From positions 1 through 17,747 of the forward strand of contig CANFLJ010000005.1 in the NCBI GenBank assembly GCA_947447815.1: 17,747 nt of DNA, in the 5' to 3' direction. Each line of letters begins with the position of its first letter. Position 1 is the first letter of the stretch. The position numbers were made by a program, and so were the translations under genes. This DNA is from Chitinophagaceae bacterium (lineage in GTDB: Bacteria > Bacteroidota > Bacteroidia > Chitinophagales > Chitinophagaceae). The notes beneath the pieces are model-generated. The model was not told the origin of the DNA and ran no database searches. It saw nothing but the letters and a program-made list of their open reading frames with translations. Of the stretch, positions 8,671 through 15,546 are shown piece after piece.

Positions 8671-9435
8671 ATGACAGAAAAAGTAATCGGTATTATGGGG
8701 GCTATGCCCGAAGAAATAGGAACTATTACAGCTCTTCTGACGGATATACAAACTTTTGAATTTGGCAAAAGAACTTACTATACTGGCACTATCAATGGGA
8801 TAAAAACAGTACTGGTTTTTTCCCGATGGGGTAAGGTTGCCGCTGCTACTACTGTTACTACGCTTATTCATGAATTTAATATAACAGAACTAATCTTTAC
8901 AGGTGTGGCTGGTGCTATAAGTCCTACTTTAAAGATTGGCGACATCGTTATCGCCGGCAGACTGATACAACACGATATGGATGCCAGACCACTCATGCAA
9001 CAGTTCGAAATACCTTTACTGGGTATAACTTATTTTGACTGCAATAAAACAGAGGTTGAAGTTGCAGAAAAGATCGTTACAGAACTTACTACCCATAAAC
9101 ATCTGGAAGCATTGATAGATAAAGCTGAACTGGTTAAATTTGGAATCGTTGATCCGCAAGTTCTGGTGGGAGATGTAGCCAGTGGAGACAAATTCTTTTC
9201 CGATAACATTCATAAAGAAGGATTATTAGCAGAGCTTCCTTCCATACTTTGTGTGGAGATGGAAGGTGCTTCAGTGGCACAGGTATGTTACGAGTATAGT
9301 ATTCCCTATACCATCATCAGAACGATCTCTGATACTGCAGATGATAAGGCAGCAAATGACTTTCCTTCCTTCATCAAAAACATTTCCAGCAAATATTCTC
9401 AGGAGATCATAAAACTATACTTCAATCAGTTTTAA
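8671..9435 (+). CDS. mtnN: 5'-methylthioadenosine/S-adenosylhomocysteine nucleosidase
   Basis: This enzyme cleaves MTA and SAH to adenine and the ribosyl product in the methyl cycle and methionine salvage. Visible features are the N-terminal IGIMGAMPEE with the predicted catalytic/water-positioning Glu15, TGVAGAISPTLKIGDIVIA (77-95), the substrate-ribose motif VEMEGASVAQVC with Glu198, and TISDTAD with the catalytic Asp221. At 254 aa it is somewhat longer than the common form of about 230 residues; the extra length lies mainly in the middle (about 120-165). It stands alone, with 213 bases before it and 128 after it. No SAM-type riboswitch was recognised upstream. Confidence 0.9.
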   Translation: MTEKVIGIMGAMPEEIGTITALLTDIQTFEFGKRTYYTGTINGIKTVLVFSRWGKVAAATTVTTLIHEFNITELIFTGVAGAISPTLKIGDIVIAGRLIQHDMDARPLMQQFEIPLLGITYFDCNKTEVEVAEKIVTELTTHKHLEALIDKAELVKFGIVDPQVLVGDVASGDKFFSDNIHKEGLLAELPSILCVEMEGASVAQVCYEYSIPYTIIRTISDTADDKAANDFPSFIKNISSKYSQEIIKLYFNQF

Positions 9436-9482
9436 ATATCTTCAAATATCTATCTTATTCTATAGTACTAATTTTTAAGAAA

Positions 9483-9515
9483 TTTGTTCAACTTTCATAA
9501 TTTACCCTAAATTTG
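9483..9515 (+). promoter_or_regulatory. Bacteroidota-type promoter (TTTG ... TAAATTTG)
   Basis: TTTG at 9483-9486 and TAAATTTG at 9508-9515 are separated by 21 bases, which fits the -33/-7 promoter of this phylum. The -7 element ends 48 bases before the ATG at 9564. It is the best two-box promoter in the window and also supports the phylum assignment. Confidence 0.65.
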
Positions 9516-9563
9516 TTTGAGCTAAAACCCCATTTATTCACTTAACCATTTACTAAAAACAGT

Positions 9564-10079
9564 ATGAAAACTTTTACCTTATTATTATCTGGCTTCTTGT
9601 TGTTTAGCGCTACTCAAACTTATAGTCAGAGTGTGGAAATTCCGAAGAGCTATACATTAAAGACAAAAGAAGATTATGTTCCTTACGAAAAAACAGTAAT
9701 TGAAATTGCTAAGTGGCTGGTAAAAACACCTTTAGATGAGCAGTTGGCTAAAAGAGTAGAAGCATCCAAATTTATTATGGATTGGGTAAACGGCAGCCCT
9801 ACTGTCAATGTAGAACTGAATGAAGCCATCATGGACTTTAATAAGAAAAATGATGGAATGTTGATTATCTATATGGCCAGTAGTGCAAAATATGTGCTGG
9901 AAAATAACTACTCAAAAGATATGCGTGCAAAACACCGTGCAGCACTGAGGGATATGATTGCAGTATACAAGAATAGTACTGGCATCAAGAAAGATAAGAA
10001 GATGGAAAAACTAATTAAGATGGAGGAAGCTGGCAAGCTGGATGAATGGCTGACTGAAAACCTGAAAATAAGTAAATAA
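9564..10079 (+). CDS. Secreted helical protein of unknown function (171 aa)
   Basis: Residues 1-22 are a signal peptide (MKTFTLLL..., ending TYSQ), so the mature 150-aa protein is probably periplasmic. The mature part is Lys/Glu-rich and mainly helical by composition, without cysteines or further membrane segments. I do not recognise a named family. The 68-aa membrane protein follows after 20 bases, so the two are likely cotranscribed from the promoter at 9483-9515. Confidence 0.82.
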   Translation: MKTFTLLLSGFLLFSATQTYSQSVEIPKSYTLKTKEDYVPYEKTVIEIAKWLVKTPLDEQLAKRVEASKFIMDWVNGSPTVNVELNEAIMDFNKKNDGMLIIYMASSAKYVLENNYSKDMRAKHRAALRDMIAVYKNSTGIKKDKKMEKLIKMEEAGKLDEWLTENLKISK

Positions 10080-10099
10080 CAACTTTTTATAAATAAGCT

Positions 10100-10306
10100 A
10101 TGTTTGTTCTACCAGTTACTATATTAATCTTACTGATTATAGGGTGGGTATCATTCTATTTTTCTAATAAAGCTTTAAAAGGTTTTAGGAAACATAATAT
10201 GAAGTATTCGATGGCTGCAGCCGTAGCTATTTTCCTATTTAGTTTTTCGGTACTTACTTCTATCATTTGTGCACTGATCTTATCTCAGATTACGCTTGGG
10301 CGATGA
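10100..10306 (+). CDS. Small two-helix membrane protein (68 aa)
   Basis: Two hydrophobic segments (about 3-23 and 38-62) flank a short basic loop (KALKGFRKHNMK), giving a hairpin-type inner-membrane protein. No family is recognised. The 20-base gap to the secreted protein upstream and the protein-like composition support a real gene. Its last 27 bases overlap, tail to tail, the end of the DUF2306 gene on the other strand. Confidence 0.6.
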   Translation: MFVLPVTILILLIIGWVSFYFSNKALKGFRKHNMKYSMAAAVAIFLFSFSVLTSIICALILSQITLGR

Positions 10307-10936
10307 TAACTTTTTCTTTCTGATAAGCCATTCTGCAAATAGCAGATTCGGCACAAAGCCCATCCAGGCATCAATCATATAAAGTAGAGATGGATCGATA
10401 GTTAGGGTATGCGTAAATATGATTTTCCACATTCTAAGGGTAATAGCCGAACAGGTGAGCGCATAGCTTCTGATCATATAATTTTTATGATTTACTACAT
10501 CTCCTTTACGGATGTAAACAACTGCTTTATATGTATACCAGAACCATAAGTAGTCCAGCATTATAAAAGCTAACTTCGATTGTATTTCGCCATTAGCATA
10601 AATAGCCATGATCATCCCTGCAGGAAAATTAATCAATAATATATCATACACATACAGTTTACCCACTAGTTTATGCAACTTCTTATAGACTTGTAAAACA
10701 GAATTTGAAAACTGTGTAAAGCCAGCACATAAAGAAAAAATACTGGAGAAAACGTGCACATAAAAAGCAATTCTCCAAACATCATTATTAATGTATCCTT
10801 GTTTCATCAATAAGAACCCTATATCATGCCTGAAACTTAAGTATTGTGCAATGGTCAGCAACATAGCAAAAGTGGCAGTACTTAGCAAAAAGTACAGCAT
10901 AATTTCTTTGATAAGATTGATGATTAATTTTTTCAA
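10280..10936 (-). CDS. DUF2306 multi-pass membrane protein
   Basis: The 218-aa protein has about six membrane segments and the DUF2306 pattern: HVFSSIFSLCAGFTQF (about 55-70), KLHKLVGKLYVYDILLI (about 86-102), then NFPAGMIMAIYANG, DYLWFWYTYKAVVYIRKGD and HKNYMIRSYALTCSAITLR. Function of the family is unknown; histidines and arginines at membrane edges are conserved. The longest frame starts at TTG (10936), because no in-frame ATG occurs before an upstream stop. The first ATG is codon 13 (10900), giving 206 aa. The TTG form keeps a plausible basic N-terminus (KKLIINLIKE), so the start is uncertain. Confidence 0.78.
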   Translation of the reverse strand: MKKLIINLIKEIMLYFLLSTATFAMLLTIAQYLSFRHDIGFLLMKQGYINNDVWRIAFYVHVFSSIFSLCAGFTQFSNSVLQVYKKLHKLVGKLYVYDILLINFPAGMIMAIYANGEIQSKLAFIMLDYLWFWYTYKAVVYIRKGDVVNHKNYMIRSYALTCSAITLRMWKIIFTHTLTIDPSLLYMIDAWMGFVPNLLFAEWLIRKKKLSSPKRNLR

Positions 10937-11133
10937 GAAATAATTATTGTTATATCATTTTACAATAAGCAATATTAATAAAAACCTATTGCTAATGTAC
11001 GTATATTTAAAAAGTATTCCATATTGTACTTCTCTTAAATAATTCATCCATAAATAAACTAAAACGCCTTAATACTTTAAAGCAACTCCACTTCCTGCTA
11101 TTAAAAAAATCCTATTATCTGAAAAAAATAATT

Positions 11134-11141
11134 CAAATTTG
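11134..11141 (+). promoter_or_regulatory. Weak candidate -7 element (CAAATTTG)
   Basis: One mismatch to TAnnTTTG, 27 bases before the ATG at 11169. If it is the -7 element, transcription starts at about 11146, which excludes the TTG at 11139 as a translation start. No -33 box is seen. Confidence 0.3.
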
Positions 11142-11168
11142 TTCTGTCCACACTTTAAAAGAATCAAA

Positions 11169-12137
11169 ATGAATGTATTTTTCAAACTACTTTCTGAGCA
11201 CCAAATTATCGATCAGGAAGAACAAGAGCGTATAAAACAGACGCTTATTAATCAACCTGTTGTTCTACATTTCGAACTATTAAGTTGCTTGTATATTGGT
11301 ATACTAATGTTTGTTGGAGGACTATCCATGCTGGTATACAAAAACATTGATCATATCGGGCACCTAGCTATTATACTGGCATTAATGCTCTCTTGTGTAG
11401 TTGCATATATTTATTCAATACGAAATGTAATGCCTTATAGCAACAACCAAGTTCAGCAGAAAAATATCTTCTTCGATTATGTAGTGTTGCTTGCATGCCT
11501 CTTGTTGCCCGTTGTACTCACTTATTTACAAGTACAATATCATATTGTAGGCTATCATGTAAGTCTTATTTCTTTGATCAGCAGTTTAGCTTTATTTTTT
11601 TGTGCTTACTATTTCGATCATATTGGGGTATTAGGATTAGCAATTACAGCACTTGCAAGCTGGTTTGGATTAAGTATTACCCCTTTACAACTATTACAAA
11701 ACTTTAATTATGACAGCAATCAACTGACCCTTGTGGCCATATTCTTCGGTTTACTATTATATGGATTGAATGTACTTACAATTCATAAAAACATTAAAAA
11801 ACACTTCTCAGAAACCTATAAGAATATTGGCATTCATCTATTTTTTATAGCCGGTTGCTTTGCAATATGGGACTTCGGAAACTGGTCCTATCTTTTCATG
11901 ATTATTCTGCTGCTCTTATCCTATGGACTGCTAAAAGAAGCTATGACTAATAGAAGTTTCTACTATTTTGCTGCAGCCCTTATTTACGGATATTTCTATG
12001 CAGTTTCCTTAATTATCAAACTCTCTCTATTAGCAAATTTCAACGAATTTGTTATACTGGTACTTAGCCTAATCATACCTGTCATTGCAGGCTCTTTCAT
12101 CTATTTACTTATTAAGTATTATAAACTCTATAAATAA
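11169..12137 (+). CDS. Polytopic membrane protein, DUF2157-like
   Basis: The 322-aa protein has a short soluble N-terminus (residues 1-32; LLSEHQIIDQEEQERIKQTL), then about ten membrane helices to the C-terminus. The N-terminal helix-loop followed by a long row of hydrophobic segments resembles DUF2157-type proteins, which often occur beside DUF4401 proteins; this assignment is by general resemblance only. The ATG at 11169 is preferred over a TTG ten codons upstream, because the longer form would overlap the likely -7 element. Only six bases separate its stop from the next membrane protein, so the two are probably translated together and may form a complex. Confidence 0.68.
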   Translation: MNVFFKLLSEHQIIDQEEQERIKQTLINQPVVLHFELLSCLYIGILMFVGGLSMLVYKNIDHIGHLAIILALMLSCVVAYIYSIRNVMPYSNNQVQQKNIFFDYVVLLACLLLPVVLTYLQVQYHIVGYHVSLISLISSLALFFCAYYFDHIGVLGLAITALASWFGLSITPLQLLQNFNYDSNQLTLVAIFFGLLLYGLNVLTIHKNIKKHFSETYKNIGIHLFFIAGCFAIWDFGNWSYLFMIILLLLSYGLLKEAMTNRSFYYFAAALIYGYFYAVSLIIKLSLLANFNEFVILVLSLIIPVIAGSFIYLLIKYYKLYK

Positions 12138-12143
12138 CCACCT

Positions 12144-13295
12144 ATGGCTTATATTAAACAAGATATCATTAATTATACCATGCAGGACACTGCCAAAGAG
12201 CTGATGGAGAAAAAAGCAATCAACAAGGATCAGTACAATAACATTGTTACTTCCTTTTCGCATGATCTTTATTGTCCAACACTATTCCTGAGGTTTGTGG
12301 CAGGCATCATTACTACCGTAGGATGCCTGTTTGCCAGTGGTTTTGTTGGCTTGCTTTTTGCTTTTACAAACTTCCGATTCATGGCATTTGTCTGCGGAGT
12401 ACTTTCTATAATCACGTTAGAATTGATGATTAAACACAATAAAATATTCAATGCTGGTACCGATAATGTTTTGCAGTTGATAGCGGTAGGATGTTTCTCT
12501 ACCTTTTTCATATTGGATATACTTAGTGCAAATAATGCATTCACTTATGCTTTATTAATGCTGTTTTGTGCAGCATGTAGTTATCGATATGTAGATGCAT
12601 TTATGGCCTTGTTAGCCAATTTATCTGCAGTAATGTTTGTGGTGTTAGCTTGTTTTGCCAGTGGTAGCAATGGAAAATTAATAGCTCCTTTTGTTATCTT
12701 CCTTTTTGCAGCAGCAGAATATTATACCCTAAAAAACATACTGGCAAAAGAAACTATTTTCATTTACAAAAAAACATTAAAATCCTTATCTACCTTTAGC
12801 CTTATACTAATGTACGCTTCCTTAAACTATTATGTAGTTTGTGAATTAAACAACTCCATTAATAACACAAACAATACCAGCATTCCTATGGGATGGATAT
12901 TCTGGATTACTACATTTACTATCCCAGTAATCTATATAGTCAGAAGTATTATAATGAAAAATAAGTCTTTGTTGTTAACAGGCATTTTTTGTCTGGTAAC
13001 CAGCATTGCATCTTTCCGGTATTATCATTCTATAATGCCTCCCGAATGGGCTTTATTTATTACAGGTATACTATTAATTGCTGTTGGATACTCGCTCATA
13101 CAGTTATTGGAGCAAACAAGAAATGGATTTACAAGTCAGAATATTTTTCAGCAAACCAACAAGAATACTTTACTCGAATCTATGATTGCAGCACAAGCAA
13201 CCGCTTCCGCAAATCAATCAATAAATAAAGCAAATAGTGGCGTACACTTTGGAGGAGGAAGTAGTGGTGGTGGTGGTGCCACTGATAGTTTTTAA
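12144..13295 (+). CDS. Polytopic membrane protein with glycine-rich C-terminal tail (DUF2157/DUF4401-like)
   Basis: The 383-aa protein has a soluble N-terminus (1-47), about ten membrane helices (about 48-330) and a hydrophilic tail. The tail ends in FGGGSSGGGGATDSF, a Gly-rich motif followed by an aromatic residue. The same type of ending (GGGGASGxW) is known from YgcG/TPM-domain membrane proteins, but no TPM domain is present here. Its N-terminal region (AKELMEKKAINKDQYNNIV) parallels that of the preceding gene, and the six-base gap indicates one operon. Function unknown; a paralogous or heteromeric pair is likely. Confidence 0.68.
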   Translation: MAYIKQDIINYTMQDTAKELMEKKAINKDQYNNIVTSFSHDLYCPTLFLRFVAGIITTVGCLFASGFVGLLFAFTNFRFMAFVCGVLSIITLELMIKHNKIFNAGTDNVLQLIAVGCFSTFFILDILSANNAFTYALLMLFCAACSYRYVDAFMALLANLSAVMFVVLACFASGSNGKLIAPFVIFLFAAAEYYTLKNILAKETIFIYKKTLKSLSTFSLILMYASLNYYVVCELNNSINNTNNTSIPMGWIFWITTFTIPVIYIVRSIIMKNKSLLLTGIFCLVTSIASFRYYHSIMPPEWALFITGILLIAVGYSLIQLLEQTRNGFTSQNIFQQTNKNTLLESMIAAQATASANQSINKANSGVHFGGGSSGGGGATDSF

Positions 13296-13364
13296 ATGAC
13301 CCCTTTTTTATGTTCAATGCTTTATTAATAATTTCTTTTATTTGTTTAGTAAAATATTATCAGC

Positions 13365-14030
13365 ATGATCATTAGAACCATTATTTATTGTTTAATAGCA
13401 GTGTATCTCACGCTCCTGATTTCCTGCTCTAAATCACTGGAATACATAGGCCCGGTTGGTCCTCCTGTTTATGGCCAAAATGGTTCCTTTCCCAATAAAA
13501 CAGGCAATATATGGGTATTCGATGTAATTGATTCAGTCTCTAATGGCACCATTAATCAACGATATACAGTGACGGTAAAAATTGTAGCTTCCATAAAATC
13601 TATTTTAGGTGATACGGTACAATGCTGGCAATACGCTTATCCTACATATAATGATACCAACTATGTAATATCCAGTAAAGACAGTGTATCAATTTTTCCG
13701 AATAGAGTAGGCATTAATGATACTTTTCTAATTCATAGAGCGTCCTTGAAACTGTACCAGCCTTTTGCTACATGGATGAATAATAAAAGCAGCTTGATTT
13801 ATCCGTGGATTACACTCCGAAACGACACAACCATCAGTACGCCCTATCAAGGTAATGTATATACCTACAATGTATGGTATTATCAACCCAGCAATTATGC
13901 ACCTACATTTTACAATTACTGGTACAAGGATTCAGTAGGATTGATAAAGAAACAATTGTCCACCTTAAATGTAGTCGACAACTTCATTTACTATACCATC
14001 TGGAACTTAAAGAGCTATACTTTAAATTAA
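13365..14030 (+). CDS. Lipoprotein of unknown function (221 aa)
   Basis: The N-terminus is a lipoprotein signal: a hydrophobic stretch and the lipobox LISC, with Cys21 as the modified residue. A short GPVGPP stretch follows. The remainder is rich in Tyr, Trp, Asn and Thr and predicted to be beta-stranded (NIWVFDVIDSV, YTVTVKIV, NVWYYQPSN, FYNYWYKDSVGLIKK). The ending, YKDSVGLIKK plus a strand, resembles other Bacteroidota lipoproteins with a 'DxVGLVK' segment, but I cannot name the family. It sits 69 bases after the membrane-protein pair and converges on lysR with 27 bases between the stops. Confidence 0.78.
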   Translation: MIIRTIIYCLIAVYLTLLISCSKSLEYIGPVGPPVYGQNGSFPNKTGNIWVFDVIDSVSNGTINQRYTVTVKIVASIKSILGDTVQCWQYAYPTYNDTNYVISSKDSVSIFPNRVGINDTFLIHRASLKLYQPFATWMNNKSSLIYPWITLRNDTTISTPYQGNVYTYNVWYYQPSNYAPTFYNYWYKDSVGLIKKQLSTLNVVDNFIYYTIWNLKSYTLN

Positions 14031-14057
14031 TACAATTATTTATCTATTGATTTCATA

Positions 14058-14984
14058 TTAATAGGCTTCAAACCATTCAAACTTATCGGCAACAATATTA
14101 CTAGTTTCCTTTTTCAAATATTCCAAATAAGAACTTGCTACTGGTGATAGTTTCTTTTCTTTCAACCATACTAAATTCCACGTAGATGTTAAAGGAAATC
14201 CCTTTACAGGAACTATCTGCAGTTCTCCATTTTGCAATTCATTCTTTAACCCAATCAATGGCATAATTGAACAACCAAGGCCTGCTATTACGGCTTGCTT
14301 CACTGCTTCGTTGGAAGTTAATTCCATTTTCTTTCTGATGGATATCGATTGTTCGTTTAAATACTTTTCCATTACAAACCTCGTACCCGATCCTTCTTCT
14401 CTATAGATTAATGGTAATGTTTCTAGTATAGATTTATCCTGATATTTTTTCTTTTTAAAACCCTGGTCTTTATTGGCTATCAAGTATAATTTATTTTGCA
14501 TTAACTCTAATCTATCTATAGATAAATTATCGGGCAATACAGATACTAAAGCGAAATCTACTTCATTTTTTTGTAGACTCTCTATTACTTTACTTTTATT
14601 GGTAACGTCCAGACTTAAATCCACGCCGGAATTGGTCTTTAAAAAATCAGCCAGAAAAAAAGGCATCACATATTTACCAGTGGACACTACCGATATAGTG
14701 AGTCTTCCAGTAAGTTGCCCTTTAAAAGATTGTGTTTTATAATTTATTTTATAAACTTCATTTAAAATGTTTTCAGCAGCAAGCGCCACTTCTTTTCCAA
14801 AAGCTGTTACATACAATTTTCTGCCAACTATTTCAGTGAGTGGAATATCAAATTGTTGTTGAAAGTTTCTCAATTGTATAGATACAGCAGGTTGCGACAA
14901 AAACAATTCCTCGGCAGCTTTGGTAATACTTTTTGTCTGGTATATTTTTAGAAATATGTTTAGCTGATTCAAAGTATAGTTCAT
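14058..14984 (-). CDS. LysR-family transcriptional regulator (CbbR/CmpR-like)
   Basis: At 308 aa this is a normal LysR regulator. The winged helix-turn-helix is at residues about 5-65 (SITKAAEELFLSQPAVSIQLR), and the two-lobed ligand domain follows from about 90 (RLTISVVSTGKYVMPFFLADF). The segment REEGSGTR (195-202) is typical of the CbbR/CmpR/CysB side of the family. It faces a small protein, a carbonic anhydrase and sbtA, which suggests it senses a metabolite linked to inorganic carbon status. An operator-like inverted repeat lies four bases before its start codon and encloses its own -7 element, so it probably represses itself. The target genes and ligand are inference. Confidence 0.9.
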   Translation of the reverse strand: MNYTLNQLNIFLKIYQTKSITKAAEELFLSQPAVSIQLRNFQQQFDIPLTEIVGRKLYVTAFGKEVALAAENILNEVYKINYKTQSFKGQLTGRLTISVVSTGKYVMPFFLADFLKTNSGVDLSLDVTNKSKVIESLQKNEVDFALVSVLPDNLSIDRLELMQNKLYLIANKDQGFKKKKYQDKSILETLPLIYREEGSGTRFVMEKYLNEQSISIRKKMELTSNEAVKQAVIAGLGCSIMPLIGLKNELQNGELQIVPVKGFPLTSTWNLVWLKEKKLSPVASSYLEYLKKETSNIVADKFEWFEAY

Positions 14985-14987
14985 AAA

Positions 14988-15023
14988 ATATATTTATGTC
15001 AAAGATAATAAGTATAAATATAT
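14988..15023. promoter_or_regulatory. Candidate LysR operator, copy 1
   Basis: Perfect 10-bp inverted repeat: ATATATTTAT (14988-14997) and ATAAATATAT (15014-15023), with a 16-base spacer. It shares with copy 2 the string TTTATG, eleven free bases, then AAGTATAAATA. It lies in the lysR/small-gene divergent spacer, the usual place for a LysR-type site. Confidence 0.65.
15000..15007 (-). promoter_or_regulatory. lysR -7 element (TATCTTTG) inside operator 1
   Basis: The minus strand reads TATCTTTG, an exact TAnnTTTG match, 15 bases before the lysR ATG. It falls wholly within the operator spacer, so a bound regulator would cover it. The implied leader is very short, about 10 bases. Confidence 0.45.
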
Positions 15024-15041
15024 TATAATATATAAAAGATA

Positions 15042-15049
15042 CATTTTTG
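15042..15049 (+). promoter_or_regulatory. Candidate -7 element (CATTTTTG) of the small gene
   Basis: A CAnnTTTG box, one mismatch from consensus, starts 29 bases after the first base of the operator TATAAATA. It is followed by GC-containing CCCGATTAAA. The same box and follow-on occur before the carbonic anhydrase gene. No -33 TTTG is present, which fits an activator-dependent promoter. Confidence 0.5.
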
Positions 15050-15072
15050 CCCGATTAAAAATGCTGCAATAT

Positions 15073-15354
15073 ATGAGTATTAAGCACAAATTACCCCTGA
15101 TAAAAGGATTGTATACCAATAAGGAAGCAAAAGAAGTATTACTGTTAATGGTAGGCGATAAATTAGCCTTTCATAGAAAAGAAATATTCTCTATAAAAGA
15201 AAGAAATAATGGAGATGTATTAAAACATGAAAAAAGAATTACCGAATTAAAGGAAGTACAGGATGCTATTAAGCATATCATTAAAGAAGCAGAAGATAAT
15301 GGGTTGCAATTAAAGATTGATTGTACTATATCCATCAAACTACTGGCACAATGA
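15073..15354 (+). CDS. Small conserved-looking protein of unknown function (93 aa)
   Basis: The protein is charged and soluble: a segment LIKGLYTNKEAKEVLLLMVGDKLAFHRKE, a central helix (about 40-78, rich in Lys/Glu: RITELKEVQDAIKHIIKEAE) and a terminal strand (KIDCTISIKLL). I recall similar small Bacteroidota proteins without known function, but cannot name a family. It is not an SbtB/PII-like protein. An ATG four codons earlier (15061) would give 97 aa. I prefer 15073, because its distance from the -7 box (24 bases) and its start context (ATATATGAG) equal those of the carbonic anhydrase gene. The gene stands between lysR and the carbonic anhydrase, under the same type of promoter as the latter. 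Confidence 0.7.
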   Translation: MSIKHKLPLIKGLYTNKEAKEVLLLMVGDKLAFHRKEIFSIKERNNGDVLKHEKRITELKEVQDAIKHIIKEAEDNGLQLKIDCTISIKLLAQ

Positions 15355-15458
15355 TTCTGTTTCTAACTATAACTATAACCCATAATCGTTTAATTCCTCA
15401 TAATCACAACATACAATTTTAAACAGTTAAAACAGATAGCTATACAACATAATACATA

Positions 15459-15498
15459 AATATTATTTATGCACTACATATAAAGTATAAATAATATT
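15459..15498. promoter_or_regulatory. Candidate LysR operator, copy 2
   Basis: Perfect 12-bp inverted repeat: AATATTATTTAT (15459-15470) and ATAAATAATATT (15487-15498), with a 16-base spacer, the same spacing as copy 1. The common pattern is TTTATG, eleven bases, AAGTATAAATA. It would lie at about -70 to -30 relative to the start of the carbonic anhydrase-sbtA transcript, a usual activator position. Confidence 0.68.
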
Positions 15499-15515
15499 AT
15501 ATGATTAACACAACC

Positions 15516-15523
15516 CACTTTTG
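15516..15523 (+). promoter_or_regulatory. Candidate -7 element (CACTTTTG) of the carbonic anhydrase-sbtA operon
   Basis: A CAnnTTTG box lies 30 bases after the first base of the operator TATAAATA and 24 bases before the ATG. It is followed by CACCGTTAAA, nearly the same as after the copy at 15042. No -33 TTTG is visible. Confidence 0.5.
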
Positions 15524-15546
15524 CACCGTTAAACAAAAATAAATAT

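Noticed and set aside
11139..11168. Longer TTG-started form of the first polytopic membrane protein
   Set aside because: The start would overlap the likely -7 element and adds an unconvincing MFCPHFKRIK extension; the ATG at 11169 is better.
15061..15354. SbtB (PII-like regulator of SbtA)
   Set aside because: The protein has no PII-like beginning or T-loop region and no SbtB motif that I recognise; only its position would suggest the role.
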